NCBI RefSeq assembly: GCF_000312425.1
Contig: NZ_HE997181.1
Span: 4,716,045 to 4,780,044, forward strand
Direction of reading: 5' to 3'
Length of the DNA stretch: 64,000 nt
From: Reyranella massiliensis 521
GTDB lineage: Bacteria; Pseudomonadota; Alphaproteobacteria; Reyranellales; Reyranellaceae
Under the pieces are notes generated by a model. That model was given only the letters and a program-made list of their open reading frames with translations, was not told the DNA's origin and made no database searches. Position 1 is the first letter of the stretch. Every line of letters begins with the position of its first letter. Position numbers and translations under genes: made by a program. Shown one piece after another: positions 1 to 13,324 of the stretch.

Positions 1-131
1 CCACCCGAGAGCTGGACCAGGCAGAGCCGGTCGCGATGTGGATTGAGGCCCATCGTCTCGGTGTCGATGGCCACGACCGATCCAAACGAAACATCCGCAG
101 GAAGGTCGCCACGGTGAAGACTGATGGCCAT
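1..131 (-). CDS. rnd: Ribonuclease D, N-terminal part (runs off left edge)
   Basis: Only the first 43 codons are in the window. The ATG at 131 opens a frame with a first acidic motif, AIDTETMGLNPHRDRLCLVQ, which is the D-x-E exonuclease motif I of the DEDD 3'-5' exonucleases and closely resembles the start of bacterial RNase D. RNase D trims the 3' ends of tRNA precursors in the cytoplasm. The gene lies 26 bases downstream of a tRNA-Leu gene on the same strand. Family assignment is from the motif; the rest of the protein cannot be seen, so another DEDD exonuclease is possible. Confidence 0.8.
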   Translation of the reverse strand, partial: MAISLHRGDLPADVSFGSVVAIDTETMGLNPHRDRLCLVQLSG

Positions 132-157
132 CTATAGGGTGTCCCGACTGCCCTGCA

Positions 158-242
<85 letters not shown>

Positions 243-343
243 ACGGCATGCGGGCTAGTGCGGGCGCTGAGTTAGGGCGAGGCCGCGCAGATGTCAACTA
301 CAGTGCCTTTGCGCCTTCTGTTCATTGGGCTATAGGCAGCACC

Positions 344-1297
344 ATGAGCATCAAGCAGGTCACGGTTTTTGGCGGCAGCGGCTTCGTTGGCCGGGCCATC
401 GTGCGGGCACTGGCGCAGGAGGGGCTGCAGGTCCGTGTGGCCTGCCGCCGCATCGAGCTGGCGGAGCGCACCAAGACCGCAGGCGATGTCGGGCAGATCA
501 CGGTGATGCGCGCCAACCTGCGCGTTCCGTCGTCCGTGGCCGCCGCCGTCGCCGGCAGCCAGGCCGTGGTCAATGCCGCCGGCATCCCCTTCCAGCGCGG
601 CCGACAGCGGTATCAGACGGTCCACGTGGCCGGCGCCCGCGCGATTGCCGAGGCGTCGCGCGCCGCGGGTGCACAGCGCCTGGTGCATATTTCCGGCATT
701 GGCGCCGAACATCGTAATTCGACGAACAAGTACGTGCTCTCCAAGATCGAAGCCGAGGATGCCATAGTTTCGGGCTTCGAAAGCGCCACGATCCTGCGGC
801 CGAGCGTCGTGTTCGGCCCGGAAGACGTGATGTTCAACCGCCTCGCGCAGATTGCCGCCAAGGCGCCGTTCCTGCCGGTCGTCGGCGACGGCTCGGCGAA
901 GGTGCAGCCGGTCTTCGTAGGCGACGTCGGCAGCGCCGTGGCGGCGGTCCTGGCGCGGCCCGACACGGCCAAGACCGTGTTCGAGCTGGGAGGTCCGCGC
1001 GTCTATACCTATCGCGAAGTCGCGGCGCTCACGTTGCGGGTAATTGACCGTCAGAAGCCGATCATCGGCGTGCCGGCCGGCCTGATGAAGTTCGCCGGCT
1101 TCTTTGCCGAGTTTCTGCCGGTACCGCCGCTCACCCGTGATCAGGTGAGTCTGCTCACGGTCGATAATGTCGCACGCCCGGGAGCGCCGGGACTGGCGGC
1201 ACTCGGGATCGAGCCCACGGCGGCCGAAGCCATTCTGCCGATGTACCTCGACCGCTATCGGCTCGGCGGCCGCTACAACCAGCACGCCCCCGCTTAA
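344..1297 (+). CDS. NDUFA9-like NAD(P)-binding protein (atypical short-chain dehydrogenase)
   Basis: 317 residues. The N-terminus MSIKQVTVFGGSGFVGRAIV carries the G-G-S-G-F-V-G nucleotide-binding loop of extended short-chain dehydrogenases. It is followed by features of the NDUFA9/YlbE-like subgroup: GIGA in place of the usual catalytic serine region, and SKIEAEDAI where the Tyr-x-x-x-Lys would be. Alphaproteobacterial members are related to the complex I accessory subunit NDUFA9; a direct role in complex I here is inference. The frame is open upstream to 215, but that stretch overlaps the opposite-strand tRNA, so the ATG at 344 is preferred. The 256 bases after it up to gltD hold no gene. 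Confidence 0.85.
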   Translation: MSIKQVTVFGGSGFVGRAIVRALAQEGLQVRVACRRIELAERTKTAGDVGQITVMRANLRVPSSVAAAVAGSQAVVNAAGIPFQRGRQRYQTVHVAGARAIAEASRAAGAQRLVHISGIGAEHRNSTNKYVLSKIEAEDAIVSGFESATILRPSVVFGPEDVMFNRLAQIAAKAPFLPVVGDGSAKVQPVFVGDVGSAVAAVLARPDTAKTVFELGGPRVYTYREVAALTLRVIDRQKPIIGVPAGLMKFAGFFAEFLPVPPLTRDQVSLLTVDNVARPGAPGLAALGIEPTAAEAILPMYLDRYRLGGRYNQHAPA

Positions 1298-1553
1298 TCG
1301 CCCGCATTTCTGCGCTTTTCCGACGGAGCCGCAGGTTGGCCAGATTCTATAGTCCCATTTTGGAATTATAATCTTCTTGGTCGAATCCCGCGATGGGATA
1401 AAATTTCTTCGTCGGTGCCTCCGGATTCATAATAGGTCAGTATTATTGACTATTGTCGAGTGACATGGTCTAAGCAGATCGGCAGTGCAGCAAAGGCGCG
1501 ATCGGCACGCCTCTTTTGTAATAAAATTTCACAATCTGTTCGCGGAGGCCGGG

Positions 1554-2996
1554 ATGGCCGAAAGGATGCTGAAGTTCGTCGGAACGCCGCAAGCCATGCC
1601 CGACAAGCGGCCGGCTGCCGAGCGTCGTCGCGACTTCGATGAGATCTACGAGCGCTATGCCCGTGACAAGGCCGCCGAACAGGCCGCGCGCTGCTCGCAA
1701 TGCGGCGTGCCCTTCTGTCAGGTCCACTGCCCACTGCACAACAACATCCCCGACTGGCTGAAGCTCACTGCCGAAGGCCGGCTCGACGAAGCCTACGAAC
1801 TCTCCTCGGCGACCAACAACTTCCCGGAGATCTGCGGCCGCATCTGCCCGCAGGACCGCCTCTGCGAAGGCAATTGCGTCATCGAGAAGGGCTTCGAGTC
1901 CGTCACCATCGGCTCGGTCGAGAAGTACATCACCGACACGGCCTGGGATCGCGGCTGGGTGAAGCCGATCCAGCCGCGGCGCGAGCGGCTGGAGAGCATC
2001 GGCATCGTCGGCGCCGGCCCCGCGGGCCTGGCCGCCGCCGAGCAGCTGCGCCGCAAGGGCTACCAGGTCTCGGTCTACGATCGCTACGACAGGGTCGGCG
2101 GCTTGCTGATCTACGGGATCCCGAACTTCAAGCTCGAAAAGGAGATCGTGCAGCGCCGCGAGAAGCTCCTGCGCGACTCCAAGGTCACCTTCCACCTGAA
2201 CTGCGAAGTCGGCCGCGACGTCACGCTCGAGGAGCTGCGCGACCGCCATCAGGCGGTGCTGATCGCGACCGGCGTCTACAAGGCACGCGACATTGCCGCG
2301 CCCGGTGTCGGCCTCACCGGCATCGCCGCCGCCCTCGACTACCTCACCACCTCCAACCGGCACGGCCTCGGCGAAATGACCGCCGCGTTCGAATCGGGCC
2401 TGCTCGATGCCAAGGACAAGAACGTCGTGGTGATCGGCGGCGGCGACACGGCGATGGATTGCGTGCGCACCGCGGTGCGCCAAGATGCCAAGTCCGTGAA
2501 GTGTCTCTATCGCCGCGACCGCGCCAACATGCCGGGCTCGCAGCGCGAAGTGAAGCACGCGGAGGAAGAAGGCGTGGAGTTCGTCTGGCTCTCAGCTCCG
2601 CAGGCCTTCCTCGGTGACGACGCGGTGAGCCACGTCCGCACCGTGCGCATCCATCTCGGCATGCCCGACGCTTCGGGCCGCCAGACGCCGCAGGAGATTC
2701 CCAACAGCCACTTCAACATCGAAGCCGACCTCGTGCTGATGGCGCTGGGCTTCGACCCCGAAGACCTGCCGGCGATGCTGGCCGCGCCCGACCTCGGCGT
2801 AACCGGCTGGGGCACGCTGAAGATCGACTGGCGCAGCATGATGACCAGCCTCGACGGCGTGTTCGCCGCCGGCGACATCGTGCGCGGCGCTTCGCTGGTG
2901 GTGTGGGCCGTGCGCGACGGCCGCGACGCCGCCGAGCGCATCCATTCCTACCTGACGGCCAAGACGCAAACGGCGCAACGCATCGCCGCGGAGTGA
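1554..2996 (+). CDS. gltD: Glutamate synthase (NADPH) small subunit
   Basis: 480 residues. GltD supplies electrons from NADPH through FAD and iron-sulfur centres to GltB for making glutamate from glutamine and 2-oxoglutarate. N-terminal cysteines lie at about 47, 50, 55, 59 and 94, 98, 104, 108 (CSQCGVPFCQVHC and CGRICPQDRLCEGNC), the pattern for two 4Fe-4S clusters. The FAD motif GAGPAG is at 153-158 and the NADPH motif GGGDTA at 295-300. GDIVRGASLVVWAVRDGR near the C-terminus is the second FAD segment. The ATG at 1554 has GGAGG five bases upstream; an in-frame start at 1485 lacks this. The gap upstream is AT-rich, with TATAAT at 1367-1372 and TTGACT at 1446-1451, but I cannot pair them into a good promoter. 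It is first in an apparent gltD-GST-tautomerase-gltB unit. Confidence 0.96.
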   Translation: MAERMLKFVGTPQAMPDKRPAAERRRDFDEIYERYARDKAAEQAARCSQCGVPFCQVHCPLHNNIPDWLKLTAEGRLDEAYELSSATNNFPEICGRICPQDRLCEGNCVIEKGFESVTIGSVEKYITDTAWDRGWVKPIQPRRERLESIGIVGAGPAGLAAAEQLRRKGYQVSVYDRYDRVGGLLIYGIPNFKLEKEIVQRREKLLRDSKVTFHLNCEVGRDVTLEELRDRHQAVLIATGVYKARDIAAPGVGLTGIAAALDYLTTSNRHGLGEMTAAFESGLLDAKDKNVVVIGGGDTAMDCVRTAVRQDAKSVKCLYRRDRANMPGSQREVKHAEEEGVEFVWLSAPQAFLGDDAVSHVRTVRIHLGMPDASGRQTPQEIPNSHFNIEADLVLMALGFDPEDLPAMLAAPDLGVTGWGTLKIDWRSMMTSLDGVFAAGDIVRGASLVVWAVRDGRDAAERIHSYLTAKTQTAQRIAAE

Positions 2997-3001
2997 GCAG
3001 G

Positions 3002-3613
3002 ATGCTGACGCTCTACGACTTCATGGACTCCGGCAACGGCTACAAAGTGCGGCTCGTGCTGGCCGCGCTCGACATTCCCTACAAGCTCGTCGAGTGCGAC
3101 ATCCTCAAGGGCGAGACGCGCACGCCGGAGTTCCTGGCACGCAATCCCAACGGCCGCATCCCGACCCTGCAGCTCGAAGACGGATCGTTCCTCGCCGAGT
3201 CGGGCGCCATCATCTGGTACCTGGCCGACGGCACGCCACTCGCCCCCAAGGACCGCAAGGCTCGCGCCGAGACGCTGCAATGGATGTTCTTCGAGCAGTA
3301 CAGCCACGAGCCCAATATCGCCGTGGCGCGGTTCTGGAAGCACTACCTACCCAAGCTCTCGCCGCTGCAGGAGATGGACCTGCCGAACCGCATGAAGGGA
3401 GGCTACGCCGCGCTCGACGTGATGGAAAAGCATCTCGCGACGCGACGCTTCTTCGTCGACGATCGCTACGGCCTCGCCGACATCGCGCTCTACGCCTACA
3501 CGCACGTCGCACACGAAGGCGAGTTCGACCTGTCGAAGTATGCGAACATCAACGCCTGGATGGCGCGGGTCGCCGGCCAGCCCAAGCACGTTACCATCAG
3601 CCACAAGAACTGA
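3002..3613 (+). CDS. Glutathione S-transferase family protein
   Basis: 203 residues, a typical cytosolic GST length. The N-terminal thioredoxin-like domain runs MLTLYDFMDSGNGYKVRLVL with the Ser/Gly region used to activate glutathione. NPNGRIPTLQLEDG gives the cis-proline, and FLAESGAIIWYLAD is the Glu-Ser glutathione-binding motif. The second half is the helical domain (YGLADIALYAYTHVA). It starts five bases after gltD stops, so translation is probably coupled. Its substrate cannot be read from sequence. Its position between the two glutamate synthase subunits is unusual and may reflect glutamate/glutathione-linked metabolism, which is inference. Confidence 0.92.
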   Translation: MLTLYDFMDSGNGYKVRLVLAALDIPYKLVECDILKGETRTPEFLARNPNGRIPTLQLEDGSFLAESGAIIWYLADGTPLAPKDRKARAETLQWMFFEQYSHEPNIAVARFWKHYLPKLSPLQEMDLPNRMKGGYAALDVMEKHLATRRFFVDDRYGLADIALYAYTHVAHEGEFDLSKYANINAWMARVAGQPKHVTISHKN

Positions 3614-3629
3614 ACCGAGGGAGAAGACA

Positions 3630-3812
3630 ATGCCGATGATCAACGTCCAGATGTTCGAGGGCCGCACGATCGAGCAGCGCCGAAAACTTGTGAAAGAACT
3701 GACCGACGGCACCTGCCGCGCGCTCGGCTGCACCCCCGACGCCGTGCAGATCATCCTCACCGACATCAAGAAAGAGAACTGGGCCGAAGCCGGCAAGCTG
3801 TTCTCGGATTAG
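3630..3812 (+). CDS. 4-oxalocrotonate tautomerase family protein (small)
   Basis: 60 residues with Pro at position 2, which becomes the catalytic N-terminal Pro-1 after Met removal, the hallmark of the tautomerase superfamily. Arg at mature position 11 is kept (MFEGR). Mature position 50 is Trp in KENWAEAGK, where 4-OT has Phe50. Mature position 39, Arg in true 4-OT, is Gln here (AVQIIL), so it is probably not a 2-hydroxymuconate tautomerase. A Shine-Dalgarno-like GAGGGAG lies just upstream. It sits 16 bases after the GST and 24 bases before gltB, apparently co-transcribed. Confidence 0.88.
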   Translation: MPMINVQMFEGRTIEQRRKLVKELTDGTCRALGCTPDAVQIILTDIKKENWAEAGKLFSD

Positions 3813-3836
3813 ATCTCTTTTTCAGGATACGACGTC

Positions 3837-8381
<4,545 letters not shown>

Positions 8382-8468
8382 GAATCGCCGCCGGGATCGC
8401 GTGGCCGCCGCTTGCCGTAGGCGGTCGTGGGAATTGCCATCGCGATCCGGGAGCGAAACAATTGGGGC

Positions 8469-9266
8469 ATGTCCCGGATCGAAATCGAACGGCGCGACGC
8501 CGTTGCCATCATTCGTTTCAACAACCCGCCCAAGGGCTACATGAATGCCGCGATGGTGGGCGAGCTCGACACTGCCGTCGATGCTCTGCTCGCCGACAAC
8601 AGTGTGCGCGTGCTGGTCTTCACCGGCGCGTTGAAGGGTGTGTTCGTCGAGCATTACGACGTCTCGGAACTCGTGGCCCTGTCCGAGAAGCTGCGCGCCA
8701 AGGGGGCGAGCTTCTCGCTCGACCGGCCCTCGCCCGAAAGCGCCTACCACAAGATCCTTACGAAGCTTGAAGCGGCGCCCAAGCCGGTTATCGCGGCCAT
8801 CAACGGCACCGCCATGGGCGGCGGCTTCGAATTCTGCATGGCCTGCGACATCCGCCTGGCCGAGCGCGGGCCCTACTGGCTGGGCCAACCCGAGATCAAC
8901 ATCGGCATCCTGGCCGGCGCCGGCGGCACCCAGCGCCTGGTGCGGCTGGTTGGCGAAGCACGCGCGCTGGAACTGTCGCTGATGGGCCGCACCGTGTCGC
9001 CGGACGAAGCGGCGGCGCTCGGCATGGTTCATGCGGCTGTCGACGGGCCGGTGCTCGATCATGCGCTGGCGATGGCCAAGCGGCTCGCCGGGCAGCCGCC
9101 CAAGGCGGTGGCGCACATCAAGCGGCTAGTCCGGTCGGCGGTTGAAACACCGCTGTCAAAAGGGCTGGCCAACGAACGCACCTTGTTCCTCGACCTCGCC
9201 GTCAGCGACGACGGACACCGGTTGATGGGCGAATTTGTCGCCGGCAAGCGCACGATTCGCGACTGA
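8469..9266 (+). CDS. Enoyl-CoA hydratase/isomerase (crotonase) family protein
   Basis: 265 residues. Crotonase signature: INGTAMGGGFEFCMACDIRL holds the first catalytic-position Glu, and GQPEINIGILAGAGGTQRL the second, so hydratase chemistry is possible. The oxyanion-hole segment usually written AGADIKE is FVEHYDVSEL here, so the substrate site is atypical. ATG 8469 is preferred because homology begins at SRIEIERRDAVAIIRFNNPP; the frame is open from 8427. The gene lies 87 bases after gltB and just before the CoA-transferase genes, which suits a role in acyl-CoA breakdown; the substrate is unknown. Confidence 0.88.
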   Translation: MSRIEIERRDAVAIIRFNNPPKGYMNAAMVGELDTAVDALLADNSVRVLVFTGALKGVFVEHYDVSELVALSEKLRAKGASFSLDRPSPESAYHKILTKLEAAPKPVIAAINGTAMGGGFEFCMACDIRLAERGPYWLGQPEINIGILAGAGGTQRLVRLVGEARALELSLMGRTVSPDEAAALGMVHAAVDGPVLDHALAMAKRLAGQPPKAVAHIKRLVRSAVETPLSKGLANERTLFLDLAVSDDGHRLMGEFVAGKRTIRD

Positions 9267-9296
9267 TTGACAGGCCGGCGGCTGGCCTACCATATG
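9267..9296 (+). promoter_or_regulatory. Candidate sigma70 promoter for scoAB
   Basis: TTGACA at 9267-9272 directly follows the stop of the preceding gene. CATATG at 9291-9296 follows after an 18-base spacer. This places a start site about 35 bases before the scoA ATG. The -35 is a perfect consensus and the -10 is moderate. Between the boxes lies a short dyad (AGGCC/GGCCT). Confidence 0.4.
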
Positions 9297-9337
9297 CAGA
9301 CACCCCCGGGACGCGAACGGAACGGAGCTGCGGAGCG

Positions 9338-10039
9338 ATGGCGAACAAGGTCTACAAGGATGCGAAGTCGGCGCTCGACGGCCTGCTGCGCGACGATCTG
9401 ATGCTGATGTGCGGCGGCTTCGGTCTGGTCGGCATTCCCGACAAGCTGATCCACGCGGTGCGCGACTCCGGCGTGAAGGGCCTCACCTGCGTCTCGAACA
9501 ATGCCGGCATCGACGGCGCGGGCCTCGGCCTGCTGCTCGAGACCGGGCAGGTCAGGAAGATGATCAGCTCCTACGTCGGCGAGAACAAGACCTTCGCCAA
9601 GCTCTATCTCGAGGGCAAGCTCGAGCTCGAATTCAACCCGCAGGGCACGCTCGCGGAGCGCTGCCGCGCCGGCGGTGCGGGCATCCCGGCCTTCTACACC
9701 AAGACCGGCGTCGGCACCTTGGTGGCCGAAGGCAAGGAGACCAAGGTCTTCGACGGCGAGGAATATGTGATGGAGCGCGGCCTGTTCGGCGACATCGCGC
9801 TGGTAAAGGCGTGGAAGGGCGACACCGCCGGCAACCTGATCTACCGGAAGGCCGCGCGGAACTTCAATCCGATGATGGCGACCGCGGCAAAGGTCTGCGT
9901 CGCGGAGGTCGAGGAGCTGGTGCCGGTCGGCCAGCTCGACCCCGACCATATCCATACGCCCGCCGTGTTCGTGAAGCGCATCTTCTGCGGCGCGCCGTAC
10001 GACAAGCAGATCGAGCAACGCACCATCCGCAAGGCTTGA
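9338..10039 (+). CDS. scoA: 3-oxoacid CoA-transferase, subunit A
   Basis: 233 residues. [20 protein letters not shown] is the family's N-terminal glycine motif, and [20 protein letters not shown] and [20 protein letters not shown] are highly typical of the SCOT/ScoA alpha subunit. With ScoB it moves CoA from succinyl-CoA to acetoacetate or a similar 3-oxoacid in ketone-body and poly-hydroxybutyrate catabolism. Ten bases separate it from scoB. The exact acyl specificity (SCOT versus 3-oxoadipate type) is not proven by sequence, but overall wording matches SCOT. Confidence 0.95.
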   Translation: MANKVYKDAKSALDGLLRDDLMLMCGGFGLVGIPDKLIHAVRDSGVKGLTCVSNNAGIDGAGLGLLLETGQVRKMISSYVGENKTFAKLYLEGKLELEFNPQGTLAERCRAGGAGIPAFYTKTGVGTLVAEGKETKVFDGEEYVMERGLFGDIALVKAWKGDTAGNLIYRKAARNFNPMMATAAKVCVAEVEELVPVGQLDPDHIHTPAVFVKRIFCGAPYDKQIEQRTIRKA

Positions 10040-10049
10040 GGAGAGAACG

Positions 10050-10694
10050 ATGGCCTGGACCCGCGATCAGATGGCGGCGCGCGCCGCCAAGGAACTGAAG
10101 GACGGCTTCTACGTCAATCTCGGCATCGGCATCCCGACCCTGGTGTCGAACTACGTGCCCGAGGATGTCGACATCACGCTGCAGAGCGAGAACGGCATGC
10201 TGGGCGTCGGCCCTTTCCCGCTCGACAATGAAGTCGATGCCGACATCATCAACGCCGGCAAGCAGACTGTGACCGAAGTAAAGGGCACGTCCTATTTCAG
10301 CTCGGCCGACAGCTTCGCCATGATCCGCGGCGGCCATATCGACCTTTCCATCCTGGGCGCCATGGAAGTGGCGGAGAACGGCGACCTCGCCAACTGGATG
10401 ATCCCGGGCAAGATGGTGAAGGGCATGGGCGGCGCGATGGATCTCGTCGCCGGCGTGAAGCGCGTCATCGTCACCATGGAGCACGTCTCCAAGGACGGCG
10501 CCTCCAAGCTCCTGAGCGAATGCACCTTGCCGCTGACCGGCCGCCGCGTCGTCGACATGGTGATCTCGGAACTGGGCGTCTTCACCGTCGACAAGAAGGG
10601 CGACGGCGGCGTGACCTTGGTTCAGCTCGCCGACGGCGTCACCGTCGACGAAGTCAAGGCCAAGACCAAGGCGAAGCTCAAGATCGCGGTCTGA
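10050..10694 (+). CDS. scoB: 3-oxoacid CoA-transferase, subunit B
   Basis: 214 residues. Glu47 in the [10 protein letters not shown] motif is the catalytic glutamate that forms the enzyme-CoA thioester in family I CoA transferases. [16 protein letters not shown] and [20 protein letters not shown] are diagnostic. It starts ten bases after scoA with GAGGAGA upstream. Its 3' end abuts a decayed OmpA-type gene on the opposite strand, whose open frame runs into scoB. Confidence 0.95.
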   Translation: MAWTRDQMAARAAKELKDGFYVNLGIGIPTLVSNYVPEDVDITLQSENGMLGVGPFPLDNEVDADIINAGKQTVTEVKGTSYFSSADSFAMIRGGHIDLSILGAMEVAENGDLANWMIPGKMVKGMGGAMDLVAGVKRVIVTMEHVSKDGASKLLSECTLPLTGRRVVDMVISELGVFTVDKKGDGGVTLVQLADGVTVDEVKAKTKAKLKIAV

Positions 10695-10699
10695 GCACC

Positions 10700-11060
10700 G
10701 TTCAGCGCCGAGGCGATGGCCTGGGCGCGGCGCTGCGACAGCGAGAGATTGTAGTCGAATGCGCCCTGCCCGTCGGTATGGCCGACGATCAGCACGTCGA
10801 GCTTCGGATTCTTCTTCAGCAGCTCGCCGAGCTGGTCGATCTGCGGCCTGGACTCCGCCTTGATGTCGGCCTTGTCGAAGTCGAAACAGCGATAGATTGT
10901 GCAGAAGCCGGCGCTCTTGAGGGCATCCTCGTAGTTGCGAAACACTTTGAGCGACGACCGGTCGGCCGGCGCGCGATAGATCAGGTGCGTGATCTTGCCT
11001 TCCACCTGAAGCGTCGCTTCGGACACGGGCCGGTTTCCGTCGCCGTGCTTGGCGCGGCCG
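10700..11060 (-). pseudogene. Remnant of an OmpA-domain outer-membrane protein gene
   Basis: An open frame begins after a stop near 11065 and runs leftward into scoB. It contains VEGKITHLIYRAPADRSSLK and FRNYEDALKSAGF, the typical middle of a larger periplasmic/OmpA protein. It then jumps to CFDFDKADIKAESRPQIDQL and VLIVGHTDGQGAFDYNLSLS-QRRAQAIASAL, the first half of an OmpA peptidoglycan-binding domain. In relatives I remember, well over 100 residues separate these blocks, no signal peptide is found here, and the C-terminal half of the OmpA domain (NRRVE part) is missing. Similarity fades at about 10700 and the remaining in-frame residues are antisense to scoB. A GTG at 11026 could start a 134-residue product, but truncation at both ends plus an internal deletion indicates a pseudogene. 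Confidence 0.7.
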
Positions 11061-11085
11061 GACTGAATCTATCTATCGCGGGCAT

Positions 11086-11102
11086 GTCGCGGTGAGCGCG
11101 AC
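11086..11102. terminator. Short GC hairpin 3' of the SYLF gene
   Basis: GTCGCG-GTGAG-CGCGAC is a perfect six-pair stem with a five-base loop, six bases beyond the stop of the leftward SYLF gene. No T-run follows, so it is only a weak terminator candidate. Confidence 0.25.
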
Positions 11103-11107
11103 CTGTC

Positions 11108-11794
11108 TCACCACTTGGCGAGATACTGCCGGATCGGTTCGGCGCCCGGATTGGTGAAGCGCTGCTCCGAAATGATGGTCTTGGCGTTGGCGCCACCGCC
11201 GTAATAGAGCGCGTTCCAGTCGTTGTCGGCGTCGATGTAGGAGCCTTCGAGCGAGACACCGGCGAACAGGCCCTGCGAGTTGGCAAAGGCCACGATGTCG
11301 GCGCCACCGGCGGCCGTCGAGGCACCTTCGAGGCCGGCACCGACCGCCACCAGCGTGACACCGGCTTCCGCACCGACCTTGAACTTGTGATCGAGGATTG
11401 CCTGCAAGCCCTTTTCGGTGCGGATGATGAACACGATCTCCGACACCTTGCCGCCGACCTGCAGGCCGACGCTGCCGGAACCCATGCCGTAGAAGGCCGG
11501 ATAGCTCCAGTTGTTGGGCGACTGGCGGCCCATCAGGACGCCCCGCCCGCCGGCCGCGCCGAAGATGAATCCGCCCTGCACCAGTTCGGGAATGATCAAT
11601 ACGCCGCGCGCCGTCGTCATCTGCTTGGCGGCGTCCGGGAAATCCGGGCCACTCAGGATCTTCTGCGCAGTGGCGAGACAGGCATCAACCAGCGACTGAC
11701 GCTTGGCGTCGGCACGGGCGGGCTGGGTTCCGAGGAAGGGCACGGCAAAGGCGGCCGCAGTCCCCGAAAGGACGGTTCGGCGGTCGAGCTTCAT
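11108..11794 (-). CDS. SYLF (Ysc84-type) lipid-binding domain protein, exported
   Basis: 228 residues. The N-terminus MKLDRRTVLSGTAAAFAVPF has a twin-arginine motif and a hydrophobic stretch ending ARA-DAKR, so export by Tat is likely. The mature part is a SYLF/Ysc84 domain: ARGVLIIPELVQGGFIFGAA, GRGVLMGRQ, FYGMGSGSVGLQVGG and LEGSYIDADNDWNALYYG. SYLF domains bind phosphoinositide or other lipids in eukaryotes; the bacterial role is not established. AAGGAG sits eight bases before the ATG. About 124 bases upstream without a gene separate it from cobP, so it may be the tail of that run or a separate unit. Confidence 0.9.
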   Translation of the reverse strand: MKLDRRTVLSGTAAAFAVPFLGTQPARADAKRQSLVDACLATAQKILSGPDFPDAAKQMTTARGVLIIPELVQGGFIFGAAGGRGVLMGRQSPNNWSYPAFYGMGSGSVGLQVGGKVSEIVFIIRTEKGLQAILDHKFKVGAEAGVTLVAVGAGLEGASTAAGGADIVAFANSQGLFAGVSLEGSYIDADNDWNALYYGGGANAKTIISEQRFTNPGAEPIRQYLAKW

Positions 11795-11918
11795 TATTCT
11801 CTGCTCCTTGGCTGGAGACCGACGCCGGGGAGCGCCTTGGTGGTCCCTACAGTGTCAATGATAGCATGTTTCGGGGCGAAAATGGGGCGCCGTGACCCTT
11901 CACCCCTGCTGCCGGCCG

Positions 11919-12482
11919 TCAGCCGGCCGGGCGGTCCTTCATGACCAGAGGCAGGCCGGCCGCCATGAAGATCACCCGGTGCGCCCGCTCGGCAACGCGC
12001 ATATTCATGCGCCCCATAGCATCACGGAACGACCGCCCGAGCGGCGTTTCCGGCACCAGGCCGAGGCCCAGCTCGTTGCTGACGAACACCACCGGCGACT
12101 TGTGACCATCCAGTGACCGCAGCAGCTCGTCCGTCGCTTCGTCGACGTCGGCGCCCGCATGCATGAGGTTGGACAGCCATAGGGTCAGGCAATCGACCAG
12201 CACTGGCTGGCCATGGGCATTGGCCGTTTCCAGCGCTTCGGCGAGCTTCAACGGCTCCTCGATCGTGGTCCAGCCGACGCCACGACGGGCGCGATGGGCC
12301 ATGATGCGGGTCGCCATCTCGACATCGCCCGCTTCGGCCGTGGCGATGTAGACCGCCGGATGCGGCGACGCGCCATGCAGCGTGCCGGCCACGAGCCTTT
12401 CGGCATGCGTACTCTTGCCCGATCGTGCGCCGCCCAGCACCAGGGTCACCGGCGGCAACGGAAACGTCCCGATATGCTCCAT
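11919..12482 (-). CDS. cobP: Adenosylcobinamide kinase / adenosylcobinamide-phosphate guanylyltransferase
   Basis: 187 residues. The P-loop GGARSGKS is at 17-24; HPAVYIATAEAGDVEMATRI, LVDCLTLWLSNLM and VFVSNELGLGLVPETPLGR are the standard CobU/CobP blocks. The enzyme phosphorylates adenosylcobinamide and then adds GMP, in late B12 synthesis. Its ATG overlaps the stop of the upstream methyltransferase (ATGA), showing translational coupling. It is the last cob gene of the leftward run that also has cobS. Called CobU in enterobacteria, CobP in Pseudomonas nomenclature. Confidence 0.95.
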   Translation of the reverse strand: MEHIGTFPLPPVTLVLGGARSGKSTHAERLVAGTLHGASPHPAVYIATAEAGDVEMATRIMAHRARRGVGWTTIEEPLKLAEALETANAHGQPVLVDCLTLWLSNLMHAGADVDEATDELLRSLDGHKSPVVFVSNELGLGLVPETPLGRSFRDAMGRMNMRVAERAHRVIFMAAGLPLVMKDRPAG

Positions 12483-13324
12483 CAGGATGGCTTTGCGCTC
12501 ACCAGCCAGCAGGCGCCCGGCAATGTGACTCCCTTGGGTTTCGCATGCGGCGCGAGGGCTTCGGCGATGGCCGCGCGCGCCTTGTCGGCCGCCTCGGGCG
12601 TCGCTTCGGCAAAGGCGCGGGCCAGCGGACCGAAGCGATCGGCATTGGCCACGACCTCGGCCACGTCCTTGCCCATGAAGATCGGCACATCGAGCGACTT
12701 CAAAGAAAGTGCCGCGAATCCAGCTTCCCCAAGGATGCGCTCGACCCTGGCGCGATCGCCGAAAGAATACTGGCCGGGATCTTCCGGACCGGGCCTCGGC
12801 AAGGGCGGCAGGAAGGGCGCGGCGGCGCGCACAGGCGCCAGCCCCCAGGGATTTTCCTGCGGCGTGCGCCAGCAGACAAAAGCCAGACGTCCCGAGGGTT
12901 TCAACGCCCGATGCAGGTTGCGAAAGGCCACAACGGGCTCGCCGAAGAACATCACGCCAAAGCGCGAGAAGACGAGATCGAATGCACCGGCCTCGAAAGG
13001 ATGCGTCGTCGCATCGCCCACCACGAAGCTGCTGTTGGCGGCCGCGTTGGCACGCGCCGCCTCGATCAACGGTTCGGAAATGTCGAGACCCAGGACGTGG
13101 CCGGACTCTCCCACCGCAGCAGCGAGCGCCGCGGTCGTGTCACCCGTGCCGCAGCCGACGTCGATCAGCCGTTCACTTGGCCGCGCATCGGCCAGCGTCA
13201 GGACAGCCTGATTGATGTCGACCAGCGACCGCTGGATGCGCCGGTAGGCGGCAAGCCAACCCTGTCCGCCAGGCCCGTTCCAGAAGGCCGCCTGTTCAGC
13301 CGCAAGCTCGGCGACGCTCTTCAC
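12482..13324 (-). CDS. Class I SAM-dependent methyltransferase
   Basis: 280 residues. LIDVGCGTGD at about 53-62 is the SAM-binding motif I, GLDISEPLIEAAR is motif II, and the post-I block FDLVFSRFGVMFF is present. The type is UbiE/Methyltransf_11/25-like. The substrate is unknown. It is sandwiched by four-base overlaps between a histidine phosphatase and cobP, so it is co-translated with B12 genes, but none of the named cobalamin methylases (CobA, I, J, M, F, K, L) look like this. A role in B12 is therefore only suggested by position. Confidence 0.85.
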   Translation of the reverse strand: MKSVAELAAEQAAFWNGPGGQGWLAAYRRIQRSLVDINQAVLTLADARPSERLIDVGCGTGDTTAALAAAVGESGHVLGLDISEPLIEAARANAAANSSFVVGDATTHPFEAGAFDLVFSRFGVMFFGEPVVAFRNLHRALKPSGRLAFVCWRTPQENPWGLAPVRAAAPFLPPLPRPGPEDPGQYSFGDRARVERILGEAGFAALSLKSLDVPIFMGKDVAEVVANADRFGPLARAFAEATPEAADKARAAIAEALAPHAKPKGVTLPGACWLVSAKPS

